Origin: Streptomyces sp. E2N166
GTDB lineage: Bacteria; Actinomycetota; Actinomycetes; Streptomycetales; Streptomycetaceae
DNA length: 47,200 nucleotides
NCBI RefSeq assembly: GCF_003671715.1
Contig: NZ_RAIF01000012.1
Coordinates: 407,152 to 454,351, forward strand
Reading direction: 5' to 3'
In this document: piece by piece, positions 16,899 to 25,471 of the stretch
How positions within the stretch are numbered: position 1 is the stretch's first letter
Layout of the letters: every line of letters starts with the position of its first letter
Notes under the pieces: model-generated
Told to the model about the DNA's origin: nothing
The model's input: the letters and a program-made list of their open reading frames with translations, nothing else
Databases searched by the model: none
Translations under genes and position numbers: made by a program

Positions 16899-16909
16899 AG
16901 GAGCCCGCC

Positions 16910-18241
16910 ATGTCCGCCACGTCCTCCATCCCCGCCACGCCTTCCGTGCCCGCCGTGCCTTCCGTGCCCGCCGCGTCCTCCATCCCCGCCGCGCCTTCCG
17001 TGCCCGCCGTGCCCTCGCTGCTGAACCGTGTCGTCGTGGCCCCCAGCGGCTTCAAGGAGTCGCTGTCCGCGCAGGCCGCCGCCGACGCCATCGCGGAGGG
17101 TGTCCGCCGGGTCCTGCCGGACGCCGAGATCGACCGCGTCCCGCTGGTGGACGGCGGCGAGGGCACGGCCGTCGCACTGGCCGCCGCGACCGGCGGGCGA
17201 CTGGTCGCGCTGGCCGCCACGGGCCCGGTCGGCGAACCCGTCGGCACCCACTTCGCGCTGCTCGGCGCCCGGGATACGGCGGTGGTGGAGATGGCGGCCG
17301 TCGCGGGCCTCTCCCTGGTCCCAAGCGCCCTGCGCGACCCGGGAGCCACGACGACGTACGGCGTCGGCGAGCTGATCCGCGCCGCGCTGGACACCGGGGT
17401 ACGGCGCGTCCTGGTCGGCTGCGGCGACTCGGGCACGTCGGACGGTGGCGCGGGCGCGCTCCAGGCGCTCGGGGCCCGGCTGCTGGACGCGGACGGCTTC
17501 GAACTGTCGCACGGCGGCCGGGAGCTGAGCCGCCTCGCCCGTATCGACCCGTCCGGCCTCGACGCCCGGCTGAAGGACACCGAGCTGGTCGTCGCCTGCA
17601 ACCCGTTCAACGTGCTGTGCGGCGAGCGGGGCGTGGCCCGGGTGTTCGGCCCGCAGAAGGGGGCGACACCCGCGCAGGTCGAGGAGTTGTCGGCCGGTCT
17701 GGAGAACTGGGCGCGCGTCCTGACCCGGGACCTCGGTGTCATCGGCACCGACCTGCGCCACGGCCCCGGCACCGGCGCCTCCGGCGGGCTGGGCTCGGGG
17801 CTGGCCGCCGTCGGCGGCCGCCTGCTGCCCCGCTTCGACGTGCTGCTCGACCACCTCGACCTGGACGCCCGCCTCGCCCACGCCGACCTGGTGCTCACCG
17901 CCGAGGGCGCCCTGGACCACCAGACGCCGCGCGGCAAGGTCCCGGCCGAGGTCGCCCGCCGCGCCAAGCTCTACGGCCGTCCCGTCCTCGCCCTGGCCGG
18001 CACGCTCGGCGAGGGCGCGCACGAGGTGCCGGGGGTGGACGCCTTCCACGGCATCATGCCGGCGCCGATGGCCCTGGCGGACGCGCTGCTGCGCGCCGCC
18101 GAACTCCTCACGGACGCCACGGAGCGGGCGCTGCGGATGATCCTGCTGGGGTCGCGGCTGCCGGGTCAGGCCCCGGCACCGGCGGCCGCGGTGCCGGCGG
18201 CGGACGTGTCGGGCACGCAACGCCCGTCCTCGGTCCGGTAG
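16910..18241 (+). CDS. Glycerate kinase (GLXK family)
   Basis: A 443-residue enzyme of the GlxK/GarK type that phosphorylates D-glycerate. Core motifs are SGFKESLSA, VPLVDGGEGT, GCGDSGTSDGGAG and GASGGLGSGL, then a Rossmann-like C-terminal half. The core begins near residue 37; the first 36 residues are five tandem copies of a six-residue Pro-rich unit (I/V-P-A-x-P/S-S), which is unusual for the family. ATG at 16910 has GAAGGAG upstream. The last 76 nt overlap the 3' end of the convergent aminotransferase gene. A homologue lies next to the HesB gene in mycobacteria (Rv2205c). It is likely co-transcribed with the permease. Confidence 0.93.
   Translation: MSATSSIPATPSVPAVPSVPAASSIPAAPSVPAVPSLLNRVVVAPSGFKESLSAQAAADAIAEGVRRVLPDAEIDRVPLVDGGEGTAVALAAATGGRLVALAATGPVGEPVGTHFALLGARDTAVVEMAAVAGLSLVPSALRDPGATTTYGVGELIRAALDTGVRRVLVGCGDSGTSDGGAGALQALGARLLDADGFELSHGGRELSRLARIDPSGLDARLKDTELVVACNPFNVLCGERGVARVFGPQKGATPAQVEELSAGLENWARVLTRDLGVIGTDLRHGPGTGASGGLGSGLAAVGGRLLPRFDVLLDHLDLDARLAHADLVLTAEGALDHQTPRGKVPAEVARRAKLYGRPVLALAGTLGEGAHEVPGVDAFHGIMPAPMALADALLRAAELLTDATERALRMILLGSRLPGQAPAPAAAVPAADVSGTQRPSSVR
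16928..17017 (+). repeat. Five 18-bp tandem repeats inside the glycerate kinase gene
   Basis: Five in-frame 18-nt units encode I/V-P-A-x-P/S-S at the extreme N-terminus of the kinase. Copies differ at a few positions. Copy number could vary by slippage without breaking the frame. Confidence 0.85.
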
Positions 18242-19548
18242 TTCCACCGGGCGCCGTCGTTCACCAGCTCCTTGACGGCGTTCACGAACCGCTCGACGTG
18301 CTCGTCCGGGGTGCCCGCGCCGAAGCTCACGCGGATGGCGTTGAGGGACCTCTCCCCCGGCGCCGCCTCGGGGGCGCCGCACTCGCCCTGCGCATGCGGG
18401 TCGCTGCCGAGCAGGGTGCGCACCAGCGGGTGGGCGCAGAACAGGCCGTCGCGCACCCCGATGCCGTACTCGGCGGAGAGCGCGGCTGCGAAGTGGGAGC
18501 TGTTCCAGCCCTCGACGACGAAGGAGAGCACGCCGACGCGGGGGGCGTCGTCGCCGAAGAGGGAGAGGATCCGCACCTCGGGCACCTCGGCGAGCCCGTC
18601 CCGCACCTTCCCGATCAGGTACTCCTCGCGGGCGACCAGCGCGTCGAACCCGGCCTCGGTGAGGGCCTTGCAGGCGGAGGCGATCGAGTAGGCGCCGATG
18701 ACGTTGGGCGAGCCGGCCTCGTGCCGCGCGGCGCTGTCGTGCCACTCCACGTCCACGCCGCCGTCGGCGCGCCGGGTGACCCTGCGGCTGGCGCCGCCGC
18801 CGGCGAGGTACGGCTCCGCCTCGCGCAGCCAGTCCGCGCGGCCGGCCAGCACACCGGAGCCGAAGGGGGCGTACAGCTTGTGCCCGGAGAAGGCCACCCA
18901 GTCGACGTCCAGGTCGGCCACGGAAACGGGGTGGTGCGGGGCGAGCTGCGCGGCGTCCAGCACGATCCGGGCACCGTGCGCGTGCGCGGCGGCGGCCAGT
19001 TCACGCACCGGCCACAGCTCGCCGGTGACGTTGGAGGCGCCGGTGACGCAGACCAGGGCGGGCCCGTGGGGCTCGCGGGCGGCGAGGGCGCGCTCCAGGG
19101 TCTCGACGGCCTGCGCCGGGGTGCGCGGGGCGTCCAGACAGGTCACGTCGGCGTCCCGCCAGGGCAGCAGCGAGGCGTGGTGCTCGGTCTCGAAGACGAA
19201 GACCCGGCAGCCGGCGGGCAGCGCGGCGGCGAGCAGGTTCAGGGAGTCGGTGGTGGACCGGGTGAACACGACCTGGTCCCCTTCCCGGCACCCGAGGAAC
19301 CCGGCGACGGTCTCCCGGGCGTTCTCGAACAGGTCGGTCGACAGCTGCGACAGGTATCCGGCCCCGCGGTGCACGCTGCCGTAGTAGGGGGCGTAGGCCG
19401 CCACGTCGTCCCAGACCCGCTGGAGCGCGGGCGCGCTGGCGGCGTAGTCGAGCGCGGCGTAGGTGACCTCCCCGCCGGTGACGAGCGGCACGGTGACATC
19501 GCGGCCGAGAACGGGCAGCGGGGTGGCGACAGCGGTGGGTACGGACAT
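18166..19548 (-). CDS. Class V aminotransferase, group-II cysteine desulfurase-like
   Basis: A 460-residue PLP enzyme. The PLP lysine is Lys224 in FSGHKLYAPFG, with the cofactor Asp in IVLDAAQLAPH and aromatic/His contacts in ETEHHASLLPW. Cys371 in RDGLFCAHP aligns with the active cysteine of SufS/CsdA-type desulfurases (usual form RxGxxCAxP). It could mobilise sulfur from cysteine or be a related lyase or epimerase. The ATG at 19548 has GGGAG upstream. A SAM-IV riboswitch 140-260 nt upstream ties it to sulfur or methionine metabolism. The gene overlaps the convergent glycerate kinase by 76 nt. The exact reaction is not certain. Confidence 0.9.
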   Translation of the reverse strand: MSVPTAVATPLPVLGRDVTVPLVTGGEVTYAALDYAASAPALQRVWDDVAAYAPYYGSVHRGAGYLSQLSTDLFENARETVAGFLGCREGDQVVFTRSTTDSLNLLAAALPAGCRVFVFETEHHASLLPWRDADVTCLDAPRTPAQAVETLERALAAREPHGPALVCVTGASNVTGELWPVRELAAAAHAHGARIVLDAAQLAPHHPVSVADLDVDWVAFSGHKLYAPFGSGVLAGRADWLREAEPYLAGGGASRRVTRRADGGVDVEWHDSAARHEAGSPNVIGAYSIASACKALTEAGFDALVAREEYLIGKVRDGLAEVPEVRILSLFGDDAPRVGVLSFVVEGWNSSHFAAALSAEYGIGVRDGLFCAHPLVRTLLGSDPHAQGECGAPEAAPGERSLNAIRVSFGAGTPDEHVERFVNAVKELVNDGARWNYRTEDGRCVPDTSAAGTAAAGAGA

Positions 19549-19627
19549 GGCGGACTCCCGTGAGGACCAGCGCGAGGAAGGGCGCTGTGAAAGAGAAGAA
19601 GGTGTGCGGAGGCGGGGCTCTGCGGCC

Positions 19628-19648
19628 CTATCGCATTCGCTGGTTCAC
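19628..19648 (-). other. Possible six-codon upstream ORF in the riboswitch leader
   Basis: GTG AAC CAG CGA ATG CGA TAG would encode MNQRMR. A GAGGGAG ribosome binding site lies 6 nt upstream. It sits between the SAM-IV aptamer and the aminotransferase start, 80 nt before that start. The good spacing suggests it may be translated and could modulate downstream expression, but there is no direct evidence. Confidence 0.3.
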
Positions 19649-19671
19649 GGGAGACTCCCTCGGACGACCCA

Positions 19672-19696
19672 GGACCCCTGGTTCCGCGAGGGGTCC
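19672..19696 (-). terminator. Perfect hairpin at the 3' edge of the SAM-IV riboswitch
   Basis: GGACCCCT pairs with AGGGGTCC (8 bp, 9-nt loop) on the minus-strand transcript. Its 5' arm overlaps the last riboswitch segment (GCGCGGACCCC), which forms the pseudoknot in this class. Mutual exclusion with the ligand-bound fold is therefore possible, so this may be the expression-platform hairpin. Confidence 0.5.
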
Positions 19697-19809
19697 GCGC
19701 TTGCCGTGAACCCTGCTGTCCACGGCCCGGTCTTCACCCGGGGCACCCCGCCACGGACGGAGGGTTGCCGGACAGTCGGCCGGGGCCTCATGACTGTCAC
19801 TCATGACCT
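19688..19809 (-). promoter_or_regulatory. SAM-IV riboswitch
   Basis: The transcript of the minus strand upstream of the PLP enzyme carries the S-adenosylmethionine IV class layout. It begins with GGTCATGAGTGACAG, continues with the conserved core blocks CCGGCAACCC and GGGTGCCCCGGGTGAAGACC, so that GGTC/GACC close P1. A 3' hairpin outside P1 follows (GCCGTG/CACGGC at 19703-19726), then GGCAAGCGCGGACC, the pseudoknot segment. SAM-IV elements are found mainly in actinobacteria and turn down sulfur-metabolism genes when SAM is abundant. I recognise the class from these blocks; I have not run a covariance search. Confidence 0.88.
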
Positions 19810-19862
19810 GACGAAAAACCTAGGGGAAATGATCGGCGCCCCGCAACCCGAGTCCGGATCGC

Positions 19863-19876
19863 GGGACGCACGTCCC
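19863..19876 (-). terminator. Short hairpin after trpD
   Basis: GGGACG-CA-CGTCCC is a perfect palindrome 20 nt past the trpD stop, between trpD and the riboswitch. It is a plausible weak terminator or RNA 3' end for trpD. Confidence 0.4.
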
Positions 19877-19895
19877 ACCACGGGCCCTCTGAGCG

Positions 19896-20960
19896 CTACG
19901 CGTGACTCGCGGCCACCCAGCGGTCCAGGGCGCCCTTGGCGGCGCCCGAGTCGATCGCCTCGGCCGCCCGGTCCATGCCGGCCCTGATCTGCTCGGCCAG
20001 CGGTTCCTCGCCGGGCTCCAGGGCCACCAGGGCCGCCGCCGAGTTCAGCAGCACCGCGTCCCGCACGGGGCCCGTCTCGCCGGCCAGCAGGCGGCGGGCG
20101 ACGTCGGCGTTGTAGGAGGCGTCGGCTCCGCGCAGCGCCTGGACCGGCACGAGTTCGAGGCCGACGTCCCGCGGGTCGAAGGTCTCCTCGGTCACCCGGC
20201 CGTCCCGCACGACCCACACCCGGGAGGTGGCCGTCGTGGTCAGCTCGTCGAGGCCGTCGTCGCCCCGGAAGACCAGGGACGAGTGGCCGCGTTCGGCGAA
20301 GACACCGGCGATGATCGGCGCCATCCGGGCGTGGGCGACCCCGATCGCCTGGGACTTCACCTTGGCGGGGTTGGTCAGCGGACCCAGGAAGTTGAACACG
20401 GTGCGGATGCCCAGCTGACCGCGCGCCGCCGCCACATGGCGCAGCGCCGGGTGGAACTTCACGGCGAAGCAGAAGGTGATGCCGGCCTCCTCGGCGACCT
20501 CCGCCACCCGCTTCGGCGTCAGCTCCAGGTTGACCCCGAGCTTCTCCAGGACGTCGGAGGCCCCGGACGCCGAGGAGGCGGCCCGGTTGCCGTGCTTGAC
20601 GACCTTGGCGCCGGTACCGGCCACGACGATCGCCGACATGGTGGAGATGTTGACCGTCTTGGCGCCGTCGCCGCCGGTGCCGACGATGTCGACCGTCTCC
20701 CCCGGCACCTCGATCACGTTGGCGTGGGCGTACATGGTGCGGACGAGGCCGGAGATCTCCTCGACGGTCTCGCCCTTGGACCTGAGCGCCACCGCGAAGC
20801 CGGCGATCTGCGCGTCGGTCGCCTCACCGCGCATGATCACGTCCAGTGCCCAGGCGGTGTCGTCCGCGGAGAGGTCCCGGCCGTCCAGGAGTCCGTTCAG
20901 CAGGGCGGGCCAGGAGCGGCCCGCCGCGGTGTCGCCTCCAGCGGGGGTCACAGCGCTCAT
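19896..20960 (-). CDS. trpD: Anthranilate phosphoribosyltransferase
   Basis: A 354-residue enzyme that joins anthranilate to PRPP in tryptophan synthesis. The family signatures [20 protein letters not shown] (PRPP loop) and [21 protein letters not shown] are intact, followed by [29 protein letters not shown], split here only for description. The ATG at 20960 has AGGAG six bases upstream; an in-frame extension to 21008 lacks support. No other trp gene is nearby. In S. coelicolor and M. tuberculosis a trpD also sits beside the bcc/aa3 genes. No tryptophan leader peptide or T-box is visible upstream. Confidence 0.96.
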   Translation of the reverse strand: MSAVTPAGGDTAAGRSWPALLNGLLDGRDLSADDTAWALDVIMRGEATDAQIAGFAVALRSKGETVEEISGLVRTMYAHANVIEVPGETVDIVGTGGDGAKTVNISTMSAIVVAGTGAKVVKHGNRAASSASGASDVLEKLGVNLELTPKRVAEVAEEAGITFCFAVKFHPALRHVAAARGQLGIRTVFNFLGPLTNPAKVKSQAIGVAHARMAPIIAGVFAERGHSSLVFRGDDGLDELTTTATSRVWVVRDGRVTEETFDPRDVGLELVPVQALRGADASYNADVARRLLAGETGPVRDAVLLNSAAALVALEPGEEPLAEQIRAGMDRAAEAIDSGAAKGALDRWVAASHA

Positions 20961-21029
20961 GAGCCGCTCCTGAATCGTGTGTATCGCGGAAAGGGAGTGT
21001 GGTCCCACCCTATCCAGCCCCGGGCACGG

Positions 21030-21066
21030 CGAAGGGCCCCGTCCGCGGAACGGACGGGGCCCTTCG
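21030..21066 (-). terminator. Strong terminator after qcrB
   Basis: A perfect 16-bp stem (21030-21045 with 21051-21066) with a 5-nt loop begins 26 nt past the qcrB stop codon. It should end the ctaE-qcrCAB transcript before trpD. Confidence 0.85.
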
Positions 21067-21091
21067 ACCGTGGTGTGGCGACGCTGGAGGG

Positions 21092-22729
21092 TCAGTGGTG
21101 GCCGTGGCCGCTCGTGATCTCCTTGTACTCCTCGACGGTCGGCTTCGGAATCTGCGAGTCCTCGCCGTAGTAGCCCTTGCTCAGCTTGGCGCGGAGCTTC
21201 TCCGTGCGCTTCACCTTGCGCCGGACGCCGTTCTCGTCGACCTCCGGACCGATCTCGGCCGGCTTGTACTGCTCGTGCGCCGTGAGCGTGTGCAGCTGCT
21301 CCTGGCTGAGCGGCTCGTGCACCTCGATGAACTCACCGTGCGGCAGGCGCTTGATGATGCCCGACTCGCGGCCGTGCAGCACCTTGTCCTTGTCCCGGCG
21401 CTGGAGGCCGAGGCAGATCCGCTTGGTGACGATGAACGCGACGACCGGGGCGACGAAGAACCCGATGCGGACGAACCAGGTGATCGCGTTGATCGACAGG
21501 TGGAAGTGCGTGGCCCACAGGTCGTTGCCGCCGCCGATCAGCAGCACCATGTACCAGGTGATCCAGGCGACACCGAAGGCGGTCCGGGTCGGGGCGTTGC
21601 GCGGGCGGTCCAGGATGTGGTGCTCGCGCTTGTCGCCGGTGACCCAGGACTCGATGAACGGGTAGACCGCGATCGCGACCAGGACCAGCGGGAAGATCAG
21701 CAGCGGGACGAACACGCCCAGGACGAGCGTGTGACCCCAGAAGTTGATCTCCCAGCCCGGCATCACACGGATCAGACCCTCGGAGAAGCCCATGTACCAG
21801 TCGGGCTGGGCTCCGGTGGAGACCATGTCCGGCCGGTAGGGGCCGATGGCCCAGATCGGGTTGATCGTGGCGATGGCCGAGATGGCGGCGATCACGCCGA
21901 AGACCAGGAAGAAGAAGCCTCCGGCCTTGGCCATGTACACCGGCAGCAGCGGCATGCCGACGACGTTCTTGTTGGTCTTGCCGGGACCCGCGAACTGCGT
22001 GTGCTTGTGGTAGAAGACCAGGATCAGGTGGCCGACCACCAGGCCGAGCATGATGCCCGGCAGCAGCAGGATGTGGATCGAGTAGAACCGGGCCACGAAG
22101 TCGTGGCCGGGGAACTCCCCGCCGAAGAGGAAGAACGAGATGTACGTGCCGACGATCGGCACGGACAGGATCGCGCCCTCCATGAAGCGGATACCGGTGC
22201 CCGAGAGCAGGTCGTCCGGGAGCGAGTAGCCGGTGAAACCGGTGAACATGCCGAGGACGAACAGCAGGAAGCCGAACAGCCAGTTGATCTCACGCGGCTT
22301 GCGGAACGCGCCGGTGAAGAAGACGCGCATCATGTGCACGAACATGCCGGCGAGGAAGATCAGCGCCGCCCAGTGGTGGATCTGCCGGATGAGCAGACCA
22401 CCGCGGACGTCGAAGCTGATGTCCAGCGTCGAGGCGTACGCCTCACTCATCAGCTGGCCCTGCAGCGGCACGTACGAGCCGTGGTACGTGACCTCGTTCA
22501 TCGAGGGGTGGAAGAACAGCGTCAGGTACACACCCGTGAGGATGATGATGATGAAGCTGTAGAGGCAGACCTCACCCAGCATGAACGACCAGTGGTCGGG
22601 GAAGATCTTGCGCATGTTGGCCTTGGCCAGGGAGTAGATCCCCAGCCGGCCGTCGGCCCAGTCGGCGACGCGCTCGCCGGCCGGTGCCTTCCCGCGAGAG
22701 CGGGGGGCTTCGTTGGCTGTAGTGCTCAT
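21092..22729 (-). CDS. qcrB: Cytochrome bcc complex, cytochrome b subunit
   Basis: A 545-residue integral membrane subunit of the menaquinol:cytochrome c oxidoreductase. It carries heme b in the membrane and oxidises menaquinol. The N-terminal core holds the heme-binding helices ([26 protein letters not shown] and the later [17 protein letters not shown] region, given here by landmarks), the quinol-site region [11 protein letters not shown] and a long C-terminal extension (about 120 residues) typical of actinobacteria. The ATG at 22729 overlaps the qcrA stop by 4 nt. It is the last gene of the ctaE-qcrC-qcrA-qcrB unit and works in the bcc-aa3 supercomplex. Confidence 0.97.
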   Translation of the reverse strand: MSTTANEAPRSRGKAPAGERVADWADGRLGIYSLAKANMRKIFPDHWSFMLGEVCLYSFIIIILTGVYLTLFFHPSMNEVTYHGSYVPLQGQLMSEAYASTLDISFDVRGGLLIRQIHHWAALIFLAGMFVHMMRVFFTGAFRKPREINWLFGFLLFVLGMFTGFTGYSLPDDLLSGTGIRFMEGAILSVPIVGTYISFFLFGGEFPGHDFVARFYSIHILLLPGIMLGLVVGHLILVFYHKHTQFAGPGKTNKNVVGMPLLPVYMAKAGGFFFLVFGVIAAISAIATINPIWAIGPYRPDMVSTGAQPDWYMGFSEGLIRVMPGWEINFWGHTLVLGVFVPLLIFPLVLVAIAVYPFIESWVTGDKREHHILDRPRNAPTRTAFGVAWITWYMVLLIGGGNDLWATHFHLSINAITWFVRIGFFVAPVVAFIVTKRICLGLQRRDKDKVLHGRESGIIKRLPHGEFIEVHEPLSQEQLHTLTAHEQYKPAEIGPEVDENGVRRKVKRTEKLRAKLSKGYYGEDSQIPKPTVEEYKEITSGHGHH

Positions 22730-23790
22730 CCGCGCTCCCAGAAGGCAGGACCGACGGGCTCTTCGAAGTCGCCGAGCGCTTCGAGGTAACCCTCGTCGTT
22801 CACGCCGATGCGCAGCTGCGGCAGGGCGTGACCGGCGGGACCGAAGATCACCCGGGCGCCGTCGGCAAGGTCGAAGGTGGACTGGTGGCAGGGGCAGAGC
22901 GCGTGGTGCGTCTGCTGCTCGTACAGGGAGATCGGGCAACCGACATGGGTGCAGATCTTCGAGTACGCCACGATGCCCTCGTGCGACCACTCGAGTTCGC
23001 GCTTGTCCTTGATGGCCTCCGGCTCCAGCCGGATGATCATCAGGGCCGCCTTGGCGATCTCGGTCATGAACTCCTCGTCGTGCTCCTCCAGGCCCTCGGG
23101 CATGGCGAAGGTGAGGGAGCCCACCGCGACGTCCGAGGGACGCAGCGGCTCGTGGGTGTTCATGTTGACGAGCAGCTTGCCCTTGGACCACAGGGTGTGG
23201 CGGAGCTTGGTGCCGGGCAGCGGGCCGAGGTCGCGCAGCAGGACGACACCGGAGAGCGGCACCAGCGTGAGCGCGCCCAGCATCGTGTTGCGGATCAGCT
23301 TGCGGCGCCCGATCACGGACTCCTTGGCACCCTGCTTGAAGTCCGCGTGGACCTTGGCACGGGTCTCCGGGTCGGCCTCGATCGGGTGACGCTCGTCGGC
23401 GACCTCCTCGTCGGACATCAGGGTGCGGGCCCAGTGGACCGCGCCGGCGCCGATCGCGAACAGCGCGACGCCGAGCGTCATGCCGAGCGCGAAGTTCAGC
23501 GCACTGATGTGACCGAGCGGGAAGATGTAGACCGACTTGTCGACCGGGATCGTCACGAACGAGGCGATGAAGCCGACGGTGGCCAGCATCGACAGCGTGA
23601 ACAGCAGGGCGACCGTGCGCTCGGACCGCTTGGCGGCCCGCTCGTCGGTGTCCTGGATCCGGTGCTCGTGGGGCGGCAGTCCCGGGTCGGCGAACGGGTT
23701 CTGCTCGTCCGCGGTGCGCACCGAGCCGTGCCCGTGCGGGGCGTCCTGCTCAGCGGGCAGGTTCTCTTCTGGAATGTCTTGGCTACTCAT
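22726..23790 (-). CDS. qcrA: Cytochrome bcc complex, Rieske iron-sulfur subunit
   Basis: A 354-residue subunit with three N-terminal membrane helices (about residues 60-82, 97-120 and 165-185), the actinobacterial form with two more helices than mitochondrial Rieske proteins. The [2Fe-2S] ligands are Cys280 and His282 in CTHVGC and Cys299 and His302 in CPCH, with Cys285/Cys301 as the disulfide pair. The last helix probably directs Tat-dependent placement of the folded head. It passes electrons from menaquinol to QcrC. The gene overlaps qcrB and qcrC by 4 nt on each side, so the three are translationally coupled. Confidence 0.97.
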   Translation of the reverse strand: MSSQDIPEENLPAEQDAPHGHGSVRTADEQNPFADPGLPPHEHRIQDTDERAAKRSERTVALLFTLSMLATVGFIASFVTIPVDKSVYIFPLGHISALNFALGMTLGVALFAIGAGAVHWARTLMSDEEVADERHPIEADPETRAKVHADFKQGAKESVIGRRKLIRNTMLGALTLVPLSGVVLLRDLGPLPGTKLRHTLWSKGKLLVNMNTHEPLRPSDVAVGSLTFAMPEGLEEHDEEFMTEIAKAALMIIRLEPEAIKDKRELEWSHEGIVAYSKICTHVGCPISLYEQQTHHALCPCHQSTFDLADGARVIFGPAGHALPQLRIGVNDEGYLEALGDFEEPVGPAFWERG

Positions 23791-24596
23791 GACTTCTTGG
23801 CCTTTGCGGTCCGAGCGGCGACCCAGACGGCGACGGCGATCAGGGCGCCCAGTCCGAACACCCAGGCGAACAGACCTTCACTGACCGGACCCAGTCCGCC
23901 GAGGCTGAGGCCACCGGGCTCAACGGTGTCGTCGCTGTTGACCGCGTCCAGGTAGGCGATGATGTCCTTCTTGTTCTGCTCCGACATCGTGCCGTCGGGG
24001 AAGGAGGGCATGTTCTGCGGGCCGGTCAGCATGGCCTCGTAGATGTGCTTCGGGTCGACGTCCTCGAGGCTCGGCGCGTACTTGCCGTGCGTCAGGGCGC
24101 CGCCCTTGCCGGTGAAGTTGTGGCACTGCGCGCAGTTGTTGCGGAACAGCTCACCGCCCTTGGCGATGTCCGCACCCTCCGGGCCGTACTTCTCCTCCGA
24201 CGGGATGGCCGGACCGGCGCCCAGCGAGGCGATGTAGGCGGCCAGCTGGTCGATCTCGGCCTGCGAGTAGACGACCGGCTTTTCCGGGACCTGCGCGCCC
24301 GGCTGCTGGGCCGGCATACGGCCGGTACCCACCTGGAAGTCGACGGCCGCGGCGCCTACGCCGACCAGGCTCGGACCGTCGGTGGTGCCCTGACCCCCGG
24401 TGCCGTGGCAACTGGCACAGCCGACGGCGTAGAGCTTCTTGCCCTCGTCGATGGCGAGGGACTGGGCGGTTTCATCGGCCTGCGCCTTGTCCGCGGGTGC
24501 GAACACGGCGTACAGCCCCCCTGTGCATGCCAGCGCGAGGAGTAGGACGACGAGCGCCGCCAGCGGATGGCGTCGTCGTGCGGAGAGCTTTTTCAC
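23787..24596 (-). CDS. qcrC: Cytochrome bcc complex, diheme cytochrome c subunit
   Basis: A 269-residue diheme cytochrome c. Two CxxCH motifs (CASCH and CAQCH) bind covalent hemes in the two extracytoplasmic domains. There is an N-terminal signal-anchor helix and a C-terminal membrane helix near residues 240-262. In actinobacteria this subunit replaces soluble cytochrome c and hands electrons directly to the CuA site of oxidase subunit II. Start GTG at 24596. It overlaps qcrA by 4 nt and lies 66 bp after ctaE. Confidence 0.97.
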   Translation of the reverse strand: MKKLSARRRHPLAALVVLLLALACTGGLYAVFAPADKAQADETAQSLAIDEGKKLYAVGCASCHGTGGQGTTDGPSLVGVGAAAVDFQVGTGRMPAQQPGAQVPEKPVVYSQAEIDQLAAYIASLGAGPAIPSEEKYGPEGADIAKGGELFRNNCAQCHNFTGKGGALTHGKYAPSLEDVDPKHIYEAMLTGPQNMPSFPDGTMSEQNKKDIIAYLDAVNSDDTVEPGGLSLGGLGPVSEGLFAWVFGLGALIAVAVWVAARTAKAKKS

Positions 24597-24662
24597 GGAT
24601 TACCCCGGTGTCAGGATCTTCTGCGTCGATGCTTCTGGTATTGAGGCGGGTGCGCGCCGCGA

Positions 24663-25283
24663 CTACTTGATCATGTAGATCGTGGCGAAGAGGCCGATCC
24701 AGACGACATCGACGAAGTGCCAGTAATAGGACACGACAATGGCCGCGGTCGCCTGCTCGTGAGTGAACCTCCGGGCCGCGTAGGTGCGGCCGAGGACCAG
24801 CAGGAAGGCGATGAGGCCGCCCGTCACGTGCAGTCCGTGGAAGCCGGTGGTCAGGTAGAACACCGAGCCGTACGGGTCCGACGAGAGCGAGAGGCCCTCG
24901 TGCTTGACCAGCTCGGTGTACTCGAACACCTGACCGCCGATGAAGATCGCACCCATCACGAAGGTGACGATGAACCACATCCGGAGCTTCTTCACGTCAC
25001 CGCGCTCGGCCGCGAACACGCCGAGCTGGCAGGTGAGGGAGGAGAGCACCAGGATCGTGGTGTTCGTCGCGGAGAACGGGAAGTTCAGCGCGTCGGCCTT
25101 CTCGGACCAGAAGTCCGGGCCGGTCACCGATCGCAGGGTGAAGTACATCGCGAAGAGGGCCGCGAAGAACATCAGCTCGGAACTCAACCAGATGATGGTT
25201 CCGACGCTGGTGAGGTTCGGCCGATTGACCGACGGGTGCGCGTGCCCGGTTTCTACTGTCGTTGCTGTCGCCACGACCGACAT
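24663..25283 (-). CDS. ctaE: Cytochrome c oxidase subunit III
   Basis: A 206-residue, five-helix protein, the short bacterial form of subunit III. Landmarks are [25 protein letters not shown] and the C-terminal [22 protein letters not shown] region. It stabilises the catalytic core of the aa3 oxidase. The gene heads the qcr operon rather than the ctaC-ctaD unit, as is typical of actinobacteria, which favours stoichiometric supercomplex assembly. ATG at 25283; a GTG three codons later (25274) is also possible. The promoter must lie in the 188-bp region shared with the divergent receiver-like gene. Confidence 0.96.
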   Translation of the reverse strand: MSVVATATTVETGHAHPSVNRPNLTSVGTIIWLSSELMFFAALFAMYFTLRSVTGPDFWSEKADALNFPFSATNTTILVLSSLTCQLGVFAAERGDVKKLRMWFIVTFVMGAIFIGGQVFEYTELVKHEGLSLSSDPYGSVFYLTTGFHGLHVTGGLIAFLLVLGRTYAARRFTHEQATAAIVVSYYWHFVDVVWIGLFATIYMIK

Positions 25284-25399
25284 TATGTCGGTCGCTTATC
25301 CCGCCCTCACCCCGGGGGGTGCCGTTCGGAGTGTCCGCCCCGTCTGTACTGCCCGTATGGCCCATCGAACGGCCCGTCGAAGCCGTGTCCGAACCAGTG

Positions 25400-25426
25400 T
25401 TGACGAGGTGTTCAAAGGAGTAGCAT
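25400..25426 (+). promoter_or_regulatory. Candidate promoter for the receiver-like gene
   Basis: TTGACG (25400-25405) and TAGCAT (25421-25426) resemble -35 and -10 elements with a short 15-bp spacing, about 45 bp before the ATG. The spacing is below optimal, so this is tentative. I see no other clear promoter or operator in 25284-25471. Confidence 0.3.
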
Positions 25427-25471
25427 CCGGCGCAACGGGCTACGACTGTTTCACTGCGTATCGGAGGAAGC

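Noticed and set aside
19902-21170. Plus-strand open frame of 422 codons across trpD
   Set aside because: It is antisense to the well-supported trpD gene. It has no family motif and runs through the terminator at 21030-21066.
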